A DNA stretch of 64,000 nt from Paenibacillus sp. MSJ-34 (lineage in GTDB: Bacteria; Bacillota; Bacilli; Paenibacillales; Paenibacillaceae), in the NCBI RefSeq assembly GCF_018918005.1, contig NZ_JAHLPR010000004.1, positions 62,001 to 126,000 on the forward strand, in the 5' to 3' direction. Each line of letters begins with the position of its first letter. Position 1 is the first letter of the stretch. The notes under the pieces are model-generated. The model had not been told where the DNA came from. It was given only the letters and a program-made list of their open reading frames with translations, and searched no databases. The position numbers and the translations under genes are program-made. Of this stretch, positions 33,957 through 43,298 are shown piece by piece.

Positions 33957-35531
33957 ATGTATAAACTAATGATATTTGGTGTTGGTAGTGGATCTCGGAA
34001 GGTTAGAGCGGTTTTAAATGAAAGTTCTGTTACTATAGGTTGTTTTGTCGATAACAATAGATCAATCGTTGGAAGCTATATTGATAATGTTCCAATTGTA
34101 TCGCCATCCCAAATCCCTGATCTAATTGACGACTATGACTTTCTTATAATTGCTAGTCAATACTATAAGAAAATTAAAAAACAACTTATATCATTACATG
34201 TGCCCGAAAGAAAAATTATATCCTTTTTTGAACCTGTTTCGATACAAAATTTTGGTACTTCAGTTGATATATTTGAAAATCGAATATTTTCAATTAATAA
34301 ATTGCTAAGTCAAAATATTAAAGAATTGAATAGCTCGACTAAAATAAAAATGCTTCAGGAACATTTTGGCGATAGCACTAAGAAGGACACGAGACAAGGT
34401 TTTTTATTAATAAACCATTTATTTGGTGGGGGAACGCAGGTTTATCAAGATCATTTAATAAAACGATTAAAATTTGAGAATAAACGGGTGTATACTCTTA
34501 ATATTTTTCTAAATTATATTGTAATTTTTAATTGTAACGAAAATAAGGCATGGATAATTCATATCAGTAAACTAGATCAAGGGATTTTTAACCAAGCGCT
34601 GATGTTTTTACAAATTGATATGATGTACATTAATCAATTAGTTTCTTTTCCACAGTATTTTATGGATCTAATAATTGATTCGAAGGTTAAATATACATTC
34701 TTTATTCACGATTATTTTTGCGTTTGTCCTAGTTATAACCTTTTAAATTATGAACATAAATATTGTAATGCGGAAACAGATATTATTAGATGCAAGCAGT
34801 GTATATCACAGGGTTTAATTAGTGAAGAGGTGATTAATATTTCTTCACTGGAGATTCATATAGAATCATGGCGTCAAAAGTTCTTCGGATTTCTCCAGTC
34901 GGCGGATGAGATCATTGCACCGAGTGAAACTGCCAAAGAAATTGTTAAGAAATACTACCCAATGCTACCCATTACAGTTAAAGAACATGAATTAGGAATT
35001 AAAATTCCATATTCATACCAAAAGCAATACGCCGATTCAAAAGAGTTAAATATCGGATTTGTAGGAAGTATCGGCCCCTCCAAAGGAAGCGAAATCTTGT
35101 ATGAATTATACAACTATATTTTAAATGAAAATCTTCCTATTAACATTAGGGTGATAGGTACAACTCAACTGCATAACGTGACGTACGAAAGTCCTGATAA
35201 AAAACTTTTTGTTCATGGAGAATATAAAAGAGAAGTGATGGGAGAACTATTACAGAAATACAAGGTCTCTTTGGTGATAATTCCATCTGTGTGCCCAGAA
35301 ACCTTTAATTATACTACTTCTGAAATCATGGCAGCAGGCTACCCAATAATAACATTTAATATTGGCGCCCCTGCGGAAAGGTTAAGAAAGAATGGAGGAG
35401 GTTGGATTCTTCAGGCTGGTTCAGCTAAGGAGATTCTTGATTTATTAAAAGAATTACAAGGTAACAGACATAGAATATATCTTAAGGCAGAAGAACTAAC
35501 GAGGATAGCCTTAAAAGGAGACTTATTATGA
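33957..35531 (+). CDS. Rossmann-like domain fused to a GT-B (family-4) glycosyltransferase
   Basis: 524 residues. N-terminal tethered Rossmann-like domain (KLMIFGVGSGSRKVRAVL, CFVDNNRSIVGSYIDNV, FLIIASQYYKKIKKQL), then a GT4-type enzyme: LINHLFGGGTQVYQDHL for the N-domain glycine loop, IAPSETAKEIV, IGFVGSIGPSKGSEILYEL, and the C-terminal PSVCPETFNYTTSEIMAAGY with the family's E-x7-E. A Cys set (CVCPSYN, CNAETD, CKQC) may bind zinc. ATG 33957 is preferred to GTG 33942, which lacks a ribosome site. It overlaps the next gene by 4 bp. Confidence 0.78.
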   Translation: MYKLMIFGVGSGSRKVRAVLNESSVTIGCFVDNNRSIVGSYIDNVPIVSPSQIPDLIDDYDFLIIASQYYKKIKKQLISLHVPERKIISFFEPVSIQNFGTSVDIFENRIFSINKLLSQNIKELNSSTKIKMLQEHFGDSTKKDTRQGFLLINHLFGGGTQVYQDHLIKRLKFENKRVYTLNIFLNYIVIFNCNENKAWIIHISKLDQGIFNQALMFLQIDMMYINQLVSFPQYFMDLIIDSKVKYTFFIHDYFCVCPSYNLLNYEHKYCNAETDIIRCKQCISQGLISEEVINISSLEIHIESWRQKFFGFLQSADEIIAPSETAKEIVKKYYPMLPITVKEHELGIKIPYSYQKQYADSKELNIGFVGSIGPSKGSEILYELYNYILNENLPINIRVIGTTQLHNVTYESPDKKLFVHGEYKREVMGELLQKYKVSLVIIPSVCPETFNYTTSEIMAAGYPIITFNIGAPAERLRKNGGGWILQAGSAKEILDLLKELQGNRHRIYLKAEELTRIALKGDLL

Positions 35532-36835
35532 TTATTTGCACTTCAATATGTGGTAATTATATTCCAAAAGCTTCTGTTCTTGCAAAATCAGTAAAGAATT
35601 ATAATTCAAACGCTACTTTTATTGTTTTTCTGGTGGAAAGAGAAATAACGTCGGAAATGCTTCCTTTTTTAAATCATTTTGATGAGGTTATATTGGCAAA
35701 AGAAATGGGTTTTGAGGATTTTGATAAATATATCTTTAAGTACGATGTTGTAGAGGCGGCTACAGCCGTCAAAGGCCAAATGTTTAAATACTTATTGGAT
35801 AAGTATAAATTGGAACAAAATTTTATATACCTAGACCCTGACATAAAAGTTTACAATAGCTTGGAGGAGTTACTCTCAATACTCACAGAACATCCAATTG
35901 TGCTCACCCCTCATATGATTGATCACGAGGAAAATGATAATGTAGATGCGATAATGGATAATGAAATGAATTCCTTACAACATGGAGTGTTTAATTTAGG
36001 TTTTCTTGCGATCAGAAGGAATGAAATTTCTTATAACTTTATCGAATGGTGGGCTAAACGTTTAGCTTTATTCTGTTACGATGATATGAAAGATAAAGGA
36101 CAGTTTACAGATCAGAAATGGATTGACCTGGCTCCTTGTTTTTTTGATGTGTACATTTTAAGACACCCAGGATATAATGTTGCACCTTGGAATTTATCAA
36201 GGAGAGCCGTTGTACAAGAAGGGGATAAAATTACAGTAAATAATTGTCCGCTATATTTTTATCATTTCTCCGGGTTTGACTCGGGAGCGAATGAGACAAT
36301 GACAAAAAAATACGTACCCGATTCCACTCATATTATTTACCGGATGAAAAATGAATATATTGAAGAATTAAATTTACATGGACAGACTATTCTTGGTCAT
36401 ATTCTTTGGAGTTACGGGTACTATAATTCGGGTGAAAAAATTACGAAGAGAGCAAGGGTAAATTATAGAGCTAATGGCGCTTTTAGCACAAATCCATTTC
36501 TAAAGAGTAATTCTTATTTTGAATATGTTCTTCCTATTGATCATATTGAAAGAAATATATATATTTGGGGTGCTGGAGATGGAGGGAAAAAGACGAAACA
36601 ATATTACGAAAAACTTGGGGTAACAATTGATAAATTCATTGACAATGATTTATATAAAACAGGAAGTCAATTAGATGGGATAGAAGTGATCCACCCCACC
36701 TCTATTTTTGAAAATGGGGGGAATAATATTCCATTTATCATTATCGGATCTTCATACAAGAATGAGATTATTGAAGAATTAATTAAGCACGGTTTTTTAC
36801 AGGAAAGAGATTTTATATTAAGTCGTGCAATATAG
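35528..36835 (+). CDS. Glycosyltransferase (GT8-like, DxD) with C-terminal Rossmann-like domain
   Basis: 435 residues. The N-terminal part has a GT-A organisation: CTSICGNYIPKASVLAKSV, KGQMFKYLLDKY, and the donor-metal motif YLDPDIKVY, then QHGVFNLGFLAIRR and AQ/WW patterns seen in GT8-like enzymes. From about residue 340 the tethered Rossmann-like domain follows (NIYIWGAGDGGKKTKQYY, KFIDNDLYKTGSQLDGI, FIIIGSSYKNEIIEEL). Ribosome site AAAAGGAGA. Substrate unknown. Confidence 0.75.
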   Translation: MIICTSICGNYIPKASVLAKSVKNYNSNATFIVFLVEREITSEMLPFLNHFDEVILAKEMGFEDFDKYIFKYDVVEAATAVKGQMFKYLLDKYKLEQNFIYLDPDIKVYNSLEELLSILTEHPIVLTPHMIDHEENDNVDAIMDNEMNSLQHGVFNLGFLAIRRNEISYNFIEWWAKRLALFCYDDMKDKGQFTDQKWIDLAPCFFDVYILRHPGYNVAPWNLSRRAVVQEGDKITVNNCPLYFYHFSGFDSGANETMTKKYVPDSTHIIYRMKNEYIEELNLHGQTILGHILWSYGYYNSGEKITKRARVNYRANGAFSTNPFLKSNSYFEYVLPIDHIERNIYIWGAGDGGKKTKQYYEKLGVTIDKFIDNDLYKTGSQLDGIEVIHPTSIFENGGNNIPFIIIGSSYKNEIIEELIKHGFLQERDFILSRAI

Positions 36836-36847
36836 GATAAGAGAATA

Positions 36848-38011
36848 ATGAATGAATTGATAAGTATCATCACACCAGTCTATAACGGGGCTAAGTTTTT
36901 GAAAGATAATATTCAAAGTTGGTTCGTACAAACCTATCCGTCTTTCGAGCTCATATTTATCGATGACGGAAGCACTGATGAATCTGTAAAAATGATTCAG
37001 GAGTATGTTGCAAAAGACCCTAGACTGAAATTAATCGTTCGGCAGCATGGTGGAATATCTCAAGCGATTGCTTCCGGCTTGGAGCAAGCCCAAAGTCAAT
37101 ATGTTGTTTTGATGGATCAGGATGATAGAGCCTCTCCACATCGGCTAATGGAAACTGTACATGCTTTCAAAAATGGATCAGAATTGATCATGTCGTCATA
37201 TGAAATGATAGACGTAAACGGAAATCCAATTGGAAAGAAAATGGTGTTGCCATTACATATTGACGAGAGTAATATTTTGCTCGAGTCATTGAAAAGAAAC
37301 TACTTTCTTGGTTCCGCAATGGCTTTTCGCTATAAAAAAGATTTTAATCTTAACCCGATCAGCGGTGGGACTACAGATTATGATATTGCATTAAAAATGC
37401 TCATGAATGATTATAAATTCACCTATATTTCTTCATGTTTAATAGAATATAGAGTTCATCAATCCAATACGTCTGCAAATTATACGGCCATTCGCAGAAA
37501 TGCATTGGATGTATTGGAGCAGTACAACGAATTGGAACTTTATCCTTTGTTATTGGAAAAAGGATACGGGAATTTCGATGTTGCCTTGACTTTGAGTATT
37601 TTTTCTTTGTTTAAAGGACATCTGCGCCTGGCCGGGATGTACCTTCAGGAAGCGGAAAAGTATGTGGACGATCATGTCCCAGTACATAGTCAATTAGAAT
37701 TCGCTTTCTATCAAGGAGTTTATTGTTATAAAATGGAAAAATATGAGGATTCCTTTCACTGTTTTCTAGCTGCATCCCGAATAGACAGACTTAATCCTGC
37801 TGTAGCTAATAACATTGGTGTCCTGGAATCGTTGAATGGATGTTACGACGAAGCTGAAAAATGGTTTAGAATAGCTTCGGAATTAAATAACGAATATATA
37901 GACGCAAAAAGGAATTTAGATCTGATAAATTCTAAACCTGTTAAGACAGTATTTACGGAAAGACTTTTACGAGATACTTTATTACACACCTTTAATATTA
38001 CAGGAATATAG
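36848..38011 (+). CDS. Family-2 glycosyltransferase with C-terminal TPR-like repeats
   Basis: 387 residues. Classical GT2 start (ISIITPVYNGAKFLKDNIQS, IFIDDGSTDESVKMI, QDDRAS at the metal site). Residues about 285-365 form tetratricopeptide-like helices (FYQGVYCYKMEKYEDSFHCF, NNIGVLESLNGCYDEAEKWF), which could bind the flagellin or another enzyme of the locus. It is the last gene of the most AT-rich stretch; GC begins to rise within it. Confidence 0.8.
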   Translation: MNELISIITPVYNGAKFLKDNIQSWFVQTYPSFELIFIDDGSTDESVKMIQEYVAKDPRLKLIVRQHGGISQAIASGLEQAQSQYVVLMDQDDRASPHRLMETVHAFKNGSELIMSSYEMIDVNGNPIGKKMVLPLHIDESNILLESLKRNYFLGSAMAFRYKKDFNLNPISGGTTDYDIALKMLMNDYKFTYISSCLIEYRVHQSNTSANYTAIRRNALDVLEQYNELELYPLLLEKGYGNFDVALTLSIFSLFKGHLRLAGMYLQEAEKYVDDHVPVHSQLEFAFYQGVYCYKMEKYEDSFHCFLAASRIDRLNPAVANNIGVLESLNGCYDEAEKWFRIASELNNEYIDAKRNLDLINSKPVKTVFTERLLRDTLLHTFNITGI

Positions 38012-38039
38012 TAGAACACATATCCTACGGAGAGCCCGC

Positions 38040-38579
38040 ATGTTACATTTTATTAAATTTAAAGAGGAACATCTTGAACAAGTGCTAACTTGGCGTACAA
38101 GGCCGGAAGTAACACAATATATGTTTACAGATATCGAATATAATATAAAGAAGCAATTACAATGGTTTCAAAGTATCTCTAACGATCAAACGAGTAAATA
38201 TTGGATTGCAGCCTTAAATGGCGTGCATATTGGTTTAGTCTCATTAAATGAGATTGATCTTCGGAATAAACGTTGCAGTTGGGGATATTACATCGGAGAG
38301 AGCAGCTATAGAATGATCGGAGGCATGATAGCTCCATATATCTATAATTATGTGTTCGATCAGCTTGGTTTGAAGAAAATAACAGGTATGGTGATGGAGG
38401 GAAATATTAATATAAGAAAAATGCATGAATTCCATGGCTGTCGTGAAGTAGGCGTTTATAAAGAGCATGTTTATAAAAATGACAGATACCATGATGTTTA
38501 TTTATACGAGTTGTTAGACAGGGATTGGAGAGTACAAAAGGAACGCTTTGGTGCTTATAAAGGCTGCTTTGAAGAATAA
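38040..38579 (+). CDS. pseH: PseH-type N-acetyltransferase (GNAT)
   Basis: 179 residues. GNAT fold with FKEEHLEQVLTWRTRPEVTQ at the start and the acetyl-CoA region GYYIGESSYRMIGGMIAP and KITGMVMEGNINIRKMHEFH. PseH acetylates the 4-amino group of UDP-4-amino-4,6-dideoxy-L-AltNAc, the third step to pseudaminic acid. It is followed at once by an acyl-carrier protein and acyl-activating genes, so here it might use another acyl donor. Ribosome site ACGGAGAG. Confidence 0.8.
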   Translation: MLHFIKFKEEHLEQVLTWRTRPEVTQYMFTDIEYNIKKQLQWFQSISNDQTSKYWIAALNGVHIGLVSLNEIDLRNKRCSWGYYIGESSYRMIGGMIAPYIYNYVFDQLGLKKITGMVMEGNINIRKMHEFHGCREVGVYKEHVYKNDRYHDVYLYELLDRDWRVQKERFGAYKGCFEE

Positions 38580-38605
38580 CCTTAATCTGAAACGGAGGAT
38601 TTCCA

Positions 38606-38860
38606 ATGACTCAAACTTCATCTGATAATTTATTGAAATTAAAAAACTTGCTCATAGACATCTTTGTCATGGAAGAGGAAGAATTTATTGATGACAACGG
38701 TCCTAATGAAATCGAAGGGTGGGATAGTTTAGCCACAGTATCCATGGCTGTAGCTATCCATCAGGAATTCGGACATCATATGACAATAGAAGAGGTTGCG
38801 GAAATCAAAAATATCGGCGACATTATAAAGTATTTGCGATTCAAAGGTGTAGAATTGTAA
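38606..38860 (+). CDS. Acyl carrier protein
   Basis: 84 residues, acidic, four-helix carrier size. Ser41 in EGWDSLATVSM is the expected phosphopantetheine site. Ribosome site ACGGAGGA. It overlaps the following AMP ligase by one base (TAATG), which suggests the ligase loads this carrier. It is not the housekeeping fatty-acid ACP, which has the DSLDTVEL-type motif and lies with fab genes. Confidence 0.88.
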   Translation: MTQTSSDNLLKLKNLLIDIFVMEEEEFIDDNGPNEIEGWDSLATVSMAVAIHQEFGHHMTIEEVAEIKNIGDIIKYLRFKGVEL

Positions 38861-40320
38861 TGACGATCTTGGACGAGTTGAAGCGTCAAACCGAGTACAA
38901 ACCAGGACGAACTTTTCTTACCACGGATGATCGAGTCTATTCCTATAAAGAGTTTTATCGATGCTCTGCAAGTTTTGCAGGTTATTTACGAGAAATATAT
39001 CATGTGCAGCCGGGGCAAAGAATCGTTTTATGCTTTCCGAATGAAGCGGATTATCTTGTAGCGTATTTTGCCGTATGGATGCTTGAAGCGATTGTGGTGC
39101 CAGTTGATTTCGATTGCAAAGGACATTTCCTGCGACAGATTTTACAAGATGCCGAACCGGCGCTTTTTATACATAATCGACAAAGATCTTTTGATGAGAT
39201 TTGCGAATCGGTTCCTATTCTACCATTTCCTAACCCAACGGATTATATGAATCGGACCTTACAAGAGGATTGGAAGCTCTCCTCTTCAATGCCGGCATTG
39301 ATTATGTATACTAGCGGAACTACAGCGATGCCTAAAGGCGTAGTTTTGTCGCATGGAAATATAATGTTCACAACCCGCCGAATTATTGAGTGGGCGGACA
39401 TGGCGTCAACAGACCGCGAGCTTACTGCATTGCGACTCACTCATTCCTTTGGTCTGGGACATGTCCATTGTTATGTAATGCTTGGCGCTGAGCTTGTTCT
39501 GATTGACTCTGTCAGAGAGCCTCAGCGTTTATTTGAATACATGAATAAATATCGGGTTACCGGTATGCCAGCTACGCCGGCGCTTATTCGAATGTTGGTA
39601 GAGTACTATCGAAATGATCTAATAAAACTTCAGGATCAGTTACATTATATTGTAATTAATACTGCGCCGATTGATGTCAATTTGTTGTATCAGTTGTTGG
39701 AACTATTGCCGAGGACGCGAATCTATATGTACTATGGCTTGACGGAAGCGAGCCGAAGCACTTATATAGCTTATCGCAAGCATCTCGATAAATTGGCTAG
39801 CGTCGGCCGACCTCCGCAAGGTGTTGAAGTTCGGCTTGACCCGGGCAACAGGGAAATTCAAATTCGCGGAAATAATGTTATGCTTGGGTACTTAAATCAC
39901 CAGGACAGTTTCCTGCCGGATGGATGGTTTGGTACAGGCGACATCGGACGGTTTGACGAGGAAGGTTTTTTATATATTGAAGGAAGATTGAAAGAGCAAA
40001 TTAATGTTGACGGACTAAAGATCAACCCAGCGGAAGTGGAAAATGTGATTCGTAAACATATAGCCGTTGAAGATTGCGCCGTTTTTGGCGTATCGGATAT
40101 GCTTACATTCGAGAAAGTTGTAGCAGTCGTCGTTTGTAGGGAAGGGTATACGTTAGACTTTGCGCTTTCCGGAGAGATCAAACGCATGTGCAAACACGAA
40201 TTGGAATTTTATAAAATTCCGCGAATGATTCAGCAATGGACGGCGGTACCCCGCACAGATACCGGGAAGCTCAAACGTCAGCAAGCAAAGGCATTGTGGG
40301 AGAAGGGAGAGAAACTATGA
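38860..40320 (+). CDS. AMP-forming acyl-CoA/acyl-ACP ligase
   Basis: 486 residues. Adenylate-forming enzyme with all core motifs: A3 MYTSGTTAMPKG (149-160), A5 YYGLTEASRS, A7 GWFGTGDIG, A8 region GRLKEQINVDGLKINPAEVE and catalytic K470 in RTDTGKLKR. It activates a carboxylic acid as AMP ester and passes it to a thiol, here most likely the ACP next to it. The substrate is not known. It overlaps the next gene by 4 bp (ATGA). Confidence 0.85.
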   Translation: MTILDELKRQTEYKPGRTFLTTDDRVYSYKEFYRCSASFAGYLREIYHVQPGQRIVLCFPNEADYLVAYFAVWMLEAIVVPVDFDCKGHFLRQILQDAEPALFIHNRQRSFDEICESVPILPFPNPTDYMNRTLQEDWKLSSSMPALIMYTSGTTAMPKGVVLSHGNIMFTTRRIIEWADMASTDRELTALRLTHSFGLGHVHCYVMLGAELVLIDSVREPQRLFEYMNKYRVTGMPATPALIRMLVEYYRNDLIKLQDQLHYIVINTAPIDVNLLYQLLELLPRTRIYMYYGLTEASRSTYIAYRKHLDKLASVGRPPQGVEVRLDPGNREIQIRGNNVMLGYLNHQDSFLPDGWFGTGDIGRFDEEGFLYIEGRLKEQINVDGLKINPAEVENVIRKHIAVEDCAVFGVSDMLTFEKVVAVVVCREGYTLDFALSGEIKRMCKHELEFYKIPRMIQQWTAVPRTDTGKLKRQQAKALWEKGEKL

Positions 40321-41402
40321 GCATGGTTTTGTGGCCTCAAATACGCATGGAACGAGGAGTGATAGCGAAAAAACTGTCCCTTCCCGAACCTTTTTGGGTT
40401 ATCTCGCCTTCATTGTTGCACAAGTATCCTCAGGTAGCCGAACGAAAGCATTTTTTAGTACAAAAGGCGGATCTGGATACATTGCTTCAACTAAAAGGTA
40501 TCTTGGCACAGGAACAACCTTCAAATGTATATGCTTTCGGCGGCGGAAAGACAATAGATATCGCAAAACTTGCTGTACGTCTGGGAAAACTGGATGAGAA
40601 TGCAATAACAGAACTCTCAAAAAGAAAGTGGATCCCACAAGAAAAAGGCTATCCGTTAAGCAATACAAAACTTACGTCTATTCCTTCAACAGCGGGATCG
40701 GGCAGCGAGGTTAGTGAAATCGCGGTTCTTACCATTGCCGGCCACAAAGTCCCGTTCGCTCATGCTTCCTTGTTACCGGATGAAGTACTGTTGGATACAG
40801 AACCGTTGCAGCATGCTCCGATTCGCGTTTTGTGGAACGGTTTATGGGATTCATTCGTTCATGCGTTGGAGAGCGCTGTTTCCCCGTTAGCCACGCCATG
40901 GACTCGACGCCTTTCTTTAGACTCGCTTCGAAGTTCCGTCAAATTAATAGATTTTCTAACCAAAAATGAGGAAATAGATGAACTGCTAGCTAATGAGGCG
41001 CTCTATAATAATATTTTAGCCGGAAAAGCGCAGAGCGTCGCCTCGGTCGGTATCGCGCATGCATTGGCGCATCAGGTGGAGAGTTCTCAATTATGGCATG
41101 GGGAAGCTTGCGCTCAAGTTTTACCTCACGTTATTGCGCTTAATATGGATAAAGCGATGGTTAAATATGACACAATGTTGCAAGAAATGGGTTTTGCCGA
41201 TAAGGATGACTTTGTTGACTGGATAACGGTACGAGTTCGAGAAACAGTAGGAGAGTGGGAACCGTTTGCTGCTAACGAAGGAGAGTTGTCCTTGTTGATT
41301 GCGAACATGATGAAGGATCCTTGTTTCCGTACGAATTGTGCATATATTTCTCGTCGAGAATTGACTGATTGGCTAGGACGGTGGTTTTATGTCGCATCTT
41401 AA
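40317..41402 (+). CDS. Iron-containing alcohol dehydrogenase
   Basis: 361 residues. Group III alcohol dehydrogenase fold: cofactor loop AFGGGKTIDIAKL, PSTAGSGSEVSEIAVLT, then metal ligands D in LWDSFVHALES (near residue 177) and His residues in GIAHALAHQVES and LWHGEACAQVLP. ATG 40317 is chosen because it follows GAAGGGAGAG and overlaps the ligase stop; a longer frame to 40236 would run inside the ligase. It probably interconverts an aldehyde and an alcohol in partnership with the LuxC-like reductase. Confidence 0.82.
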   Translation: MSMVLWPQIRMERGVIAKKLSLPEPFWVISPSLLHKYPQVAERKHFLVQKADLDTLLQLKGILAQEQPSNVYAFGGGKTIDIAKLAVRLGKLDENAITELSKRKWIPQEKGYPLSNTKLTSIPSTAGSGSEVSEIAVLTIAGHKVPFAHASLLPDEVLLDTEPLQHAPIRVLWNGLWDSFVHALESAVSPLATPWTRRLSLDSLRSSVKLIDFLTKNEEIDELLANEALYNNILAGKAQSVASVGIAHALAHQVESSQLWHGEACAQVLPHVIALNMDKAMVKYDTMLQEMGFADKDDFVDWITVRVRETVGEWEPFAANEGELSLLIANMMKDPCFRTNCAYISRRELTDWLGRWFYVAS

Positions 41403-42501
41403 TTTTTTTAGAGACGAATTGAATCCTTACGAACTTAGCCAACCGGATAAAGAGACCTTCTTGCTTGACCAAATGAACGAACTAACCCGTTGGCATAAGC
41501 AATATTGTAAAGAATACGACCAATTGCTAAATGGAACTAGTCTACGCCCGCCGTATTCAAATTTGGAGGATATCCCGTATATTCCCACATCGATTTTTAA
41601 GGAGTTTGAATTAAAGACGAAGGCTTCGGATGATGCCAAACTAAAGGCGATTCAATCCAGTAGTACGTCATCAGGAATACCTTCGCAAATTTTTGTAGAT
41701 GAAGATACGGCTACGAGGCAAAAAAAATCGGCACAGATAATCTTTGACAGCTTCCTCGGTGTTGAACGACGCCCGTACATTATATTCGATGCTATGGAGA
41801 CAGCGCGGGGAAAACGAACTCTTTCTGCACGCGGCGCTGCTATTTTATCGTTAATGGGATATGCCAGCCGTTTCTTCTTCGTTATGGATTTAGTAGATGG
41901 TGCGTTAGTCTTGAATGAAGAAAGGCTACAAGAAGCAATTCGTTGCGCCAAGGAAGAAGGACACTTTATCGCTTACGGTTTTACATATATTTTGTATCAG
42001 GCGCACGAGCAATTGAGTAAGAAGGGCTTCCAGTTTCCTGATTTCGATAACCGTACTTTTCTCATTCATAGCGGAGGGTGGAAAAGATTACATAACATTG
42101 CCGTTGATAAGCAAAAATTAAACAAGACGATTGCGACTATTTGGGGGATCTCGTCTCAACAAGTCATTGATTTTTACGGACTAGTAGAACAATCGGGAGT
42201 TATTTATCCGGATTGTCCATGGGGATATAAACATGTTCCGTACTATGCCGAGATTATCATTCGCAATCCGCATACATTGAGCCCCCAACCTCTAGGAGAA
42301 CCGGGACTGATTCAACTCATGTCGCTTATTCCGCGATCAGCGCCGAATCACTCCATTATTACCGATGACATCGGGAAAATCGTAAGTATTGATGAATGTC
42401 CTTGCGGTCGCCGAGGTAAAGCGTTTCAGTTTGTCGGACGTGCGCCAAAAGTGGAGGTGCGCGGATGCGGCGACGTTTACGTTGAGGAGAATAAACGATG
42501 A
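41389..42501 (+). CDS. LuxE-like acyl-protein synthetase
   Basis: 370 residues. LuxE-family enzymes adenylate a fatty acid and hold it as an acyl-enzyme before handing it to LuxC. Visible motifs: SSSTSSGIPSQ (near residue 90), the substrate region IHSGGWKR, FYGLVEQSG and the acid-rich end with CPCGRRGKAFQFVGRAPKVE. It overlaps its neighbours at both ends (14 and 4 bp), indicating tight coupling in the block. Not in a lux operon: no luxA or luxB is present. Confidence 0.83.
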   Translation: MSHLNFFRDELNPYELSQPDKETFLLDQMNELTRWHKQYCKEYDQLLNGTSLRPPYSNLEDIPYIPTSIFKEFELKTKASDDAKLKAIQSSSTSSGIPSQIFVDEDTATRQKKSAQIIFDSFLGVERRPYIIFDAMETARGKRTLSARGAAILSLMGYASRFFFVMDLVDGALVLNEERLQEAIRCAKEEGHFIAYGFTYILYQAHEQLSKKGFQFPDFDNRTFLIHSGGWKRLHNIAVDKQKLNKTIATIWGISSQQVIDFYGLVEQSGVIYPDCPWGYKHVPYYAEIIIRNPHTLSPQPLGEPGLIQLMSLIPRSAPNHSIITDDIGKIVSIDECPCGRRGKAFQFVGRAPKVEVRGCGDVYVEENKR

Positions 42502-43298
42502 ATATCCGGCCTTATATACCTCAGGACTTGCCAGGAGTACAAGCATTGTATATGGAAAGGAAACTCGCTTTTGATAGAGAGATGTTTCAATGGAAAAAGC
42601 TTGCTCCAGACAGCTATTCTTGGATTGGCGAAACAGAGGGGAAAATCGTCGCTCACTATTCCATTATTGAAATGCCGTTATTACCGTCAGCACGTACCGG
42701 TTTTGCGGTAGATGGTATCTTCGCCAAATCGCATGGGCAAATTGCGCCAATTTCGCAAATGCTGAATCATGCTTTGCATGAGGTTCGGCAGGCCGGACTT
42801 GATGTTATTGTCAGTTTTGCGAACGAGAAGATGGGAACGGTTAAAAAGTTTTTAGGTTGGAAAACGATCGGTAGGTACTGTTGGAAAAAATCTTCCGGAA
42901 AAAAACCTGTAACGGAAAGATCTGGTGCTTATCCGTTTCGTGTAATTCATCAGGAAGATGTCCGCTATTCGGAAGTTTATCAACATTGGCGTTGGGATCT
43001 ATGTCCTCGGGTTTATAATTGCATTCAAATGAAAGGACAAATTATTGCTTTATTTTCCACTGAAGACTTTCAAATGATACTCTGGGAGGAACCGTCAGCA
43101 TGCGCTCAGATTGAGGAGGGCTACAGTTTTTGGTACTTAACGGTTGAAGTTGGGGATGTACTCCAAGGTTATGCCGATAAGAACGCCAATCCGGATTCCC
43201 TCGAGCCGCTTTATTATCCGCTAAGCGAAGAGCGGGAATGGAAATGGCCCGTTCGGTGGCCTTTAGAAACAGTAGAAGGTGTGACGTTAGGATGGTAA
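42498..43298 (+). CDS. GNAT-family N-acyltransferase
   Basis: 266 residues. N-terminal GNAT half (IRPYIPQDLPGVQALYMER, IVAHYSIIEMPLLP, GFAVDGIFAKSHGQIAP and VSFANEKMGTVKKFLGWKTI), followed by a less conserved domain of about 120 residues. Placed between LuxE and LuxC homologues with overlaps of 4 and 7 bp, it is the likely enzyme that transfers the acyl group made by this block to an amino sugar. The acceptor is an inference. Confidence 0.72.
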   Translation: MNIRPYIPQDLPGVQALYMERKLAFDREMFQWKKLAPDSYSWIGETEGKIVAHYSIIEMPLLPSARTGFAVDGIFAKSHGQIAPISQMLNHALHEVRQAGLDVIVSFANEKMGTVKKFLGWKTIGRYCWKKSSGKKPVTERSGAYPFRVIHQEDVRYSEVYQHWRWDLCPRVYNCIQMKGQIIALFSTEDFQMILWEEPSACAQIEEGYSFWYLTVEVGDVLQGYADKNANPDSLEPLYYPLSEEREWKWPVRWPLETVEGVTLGW

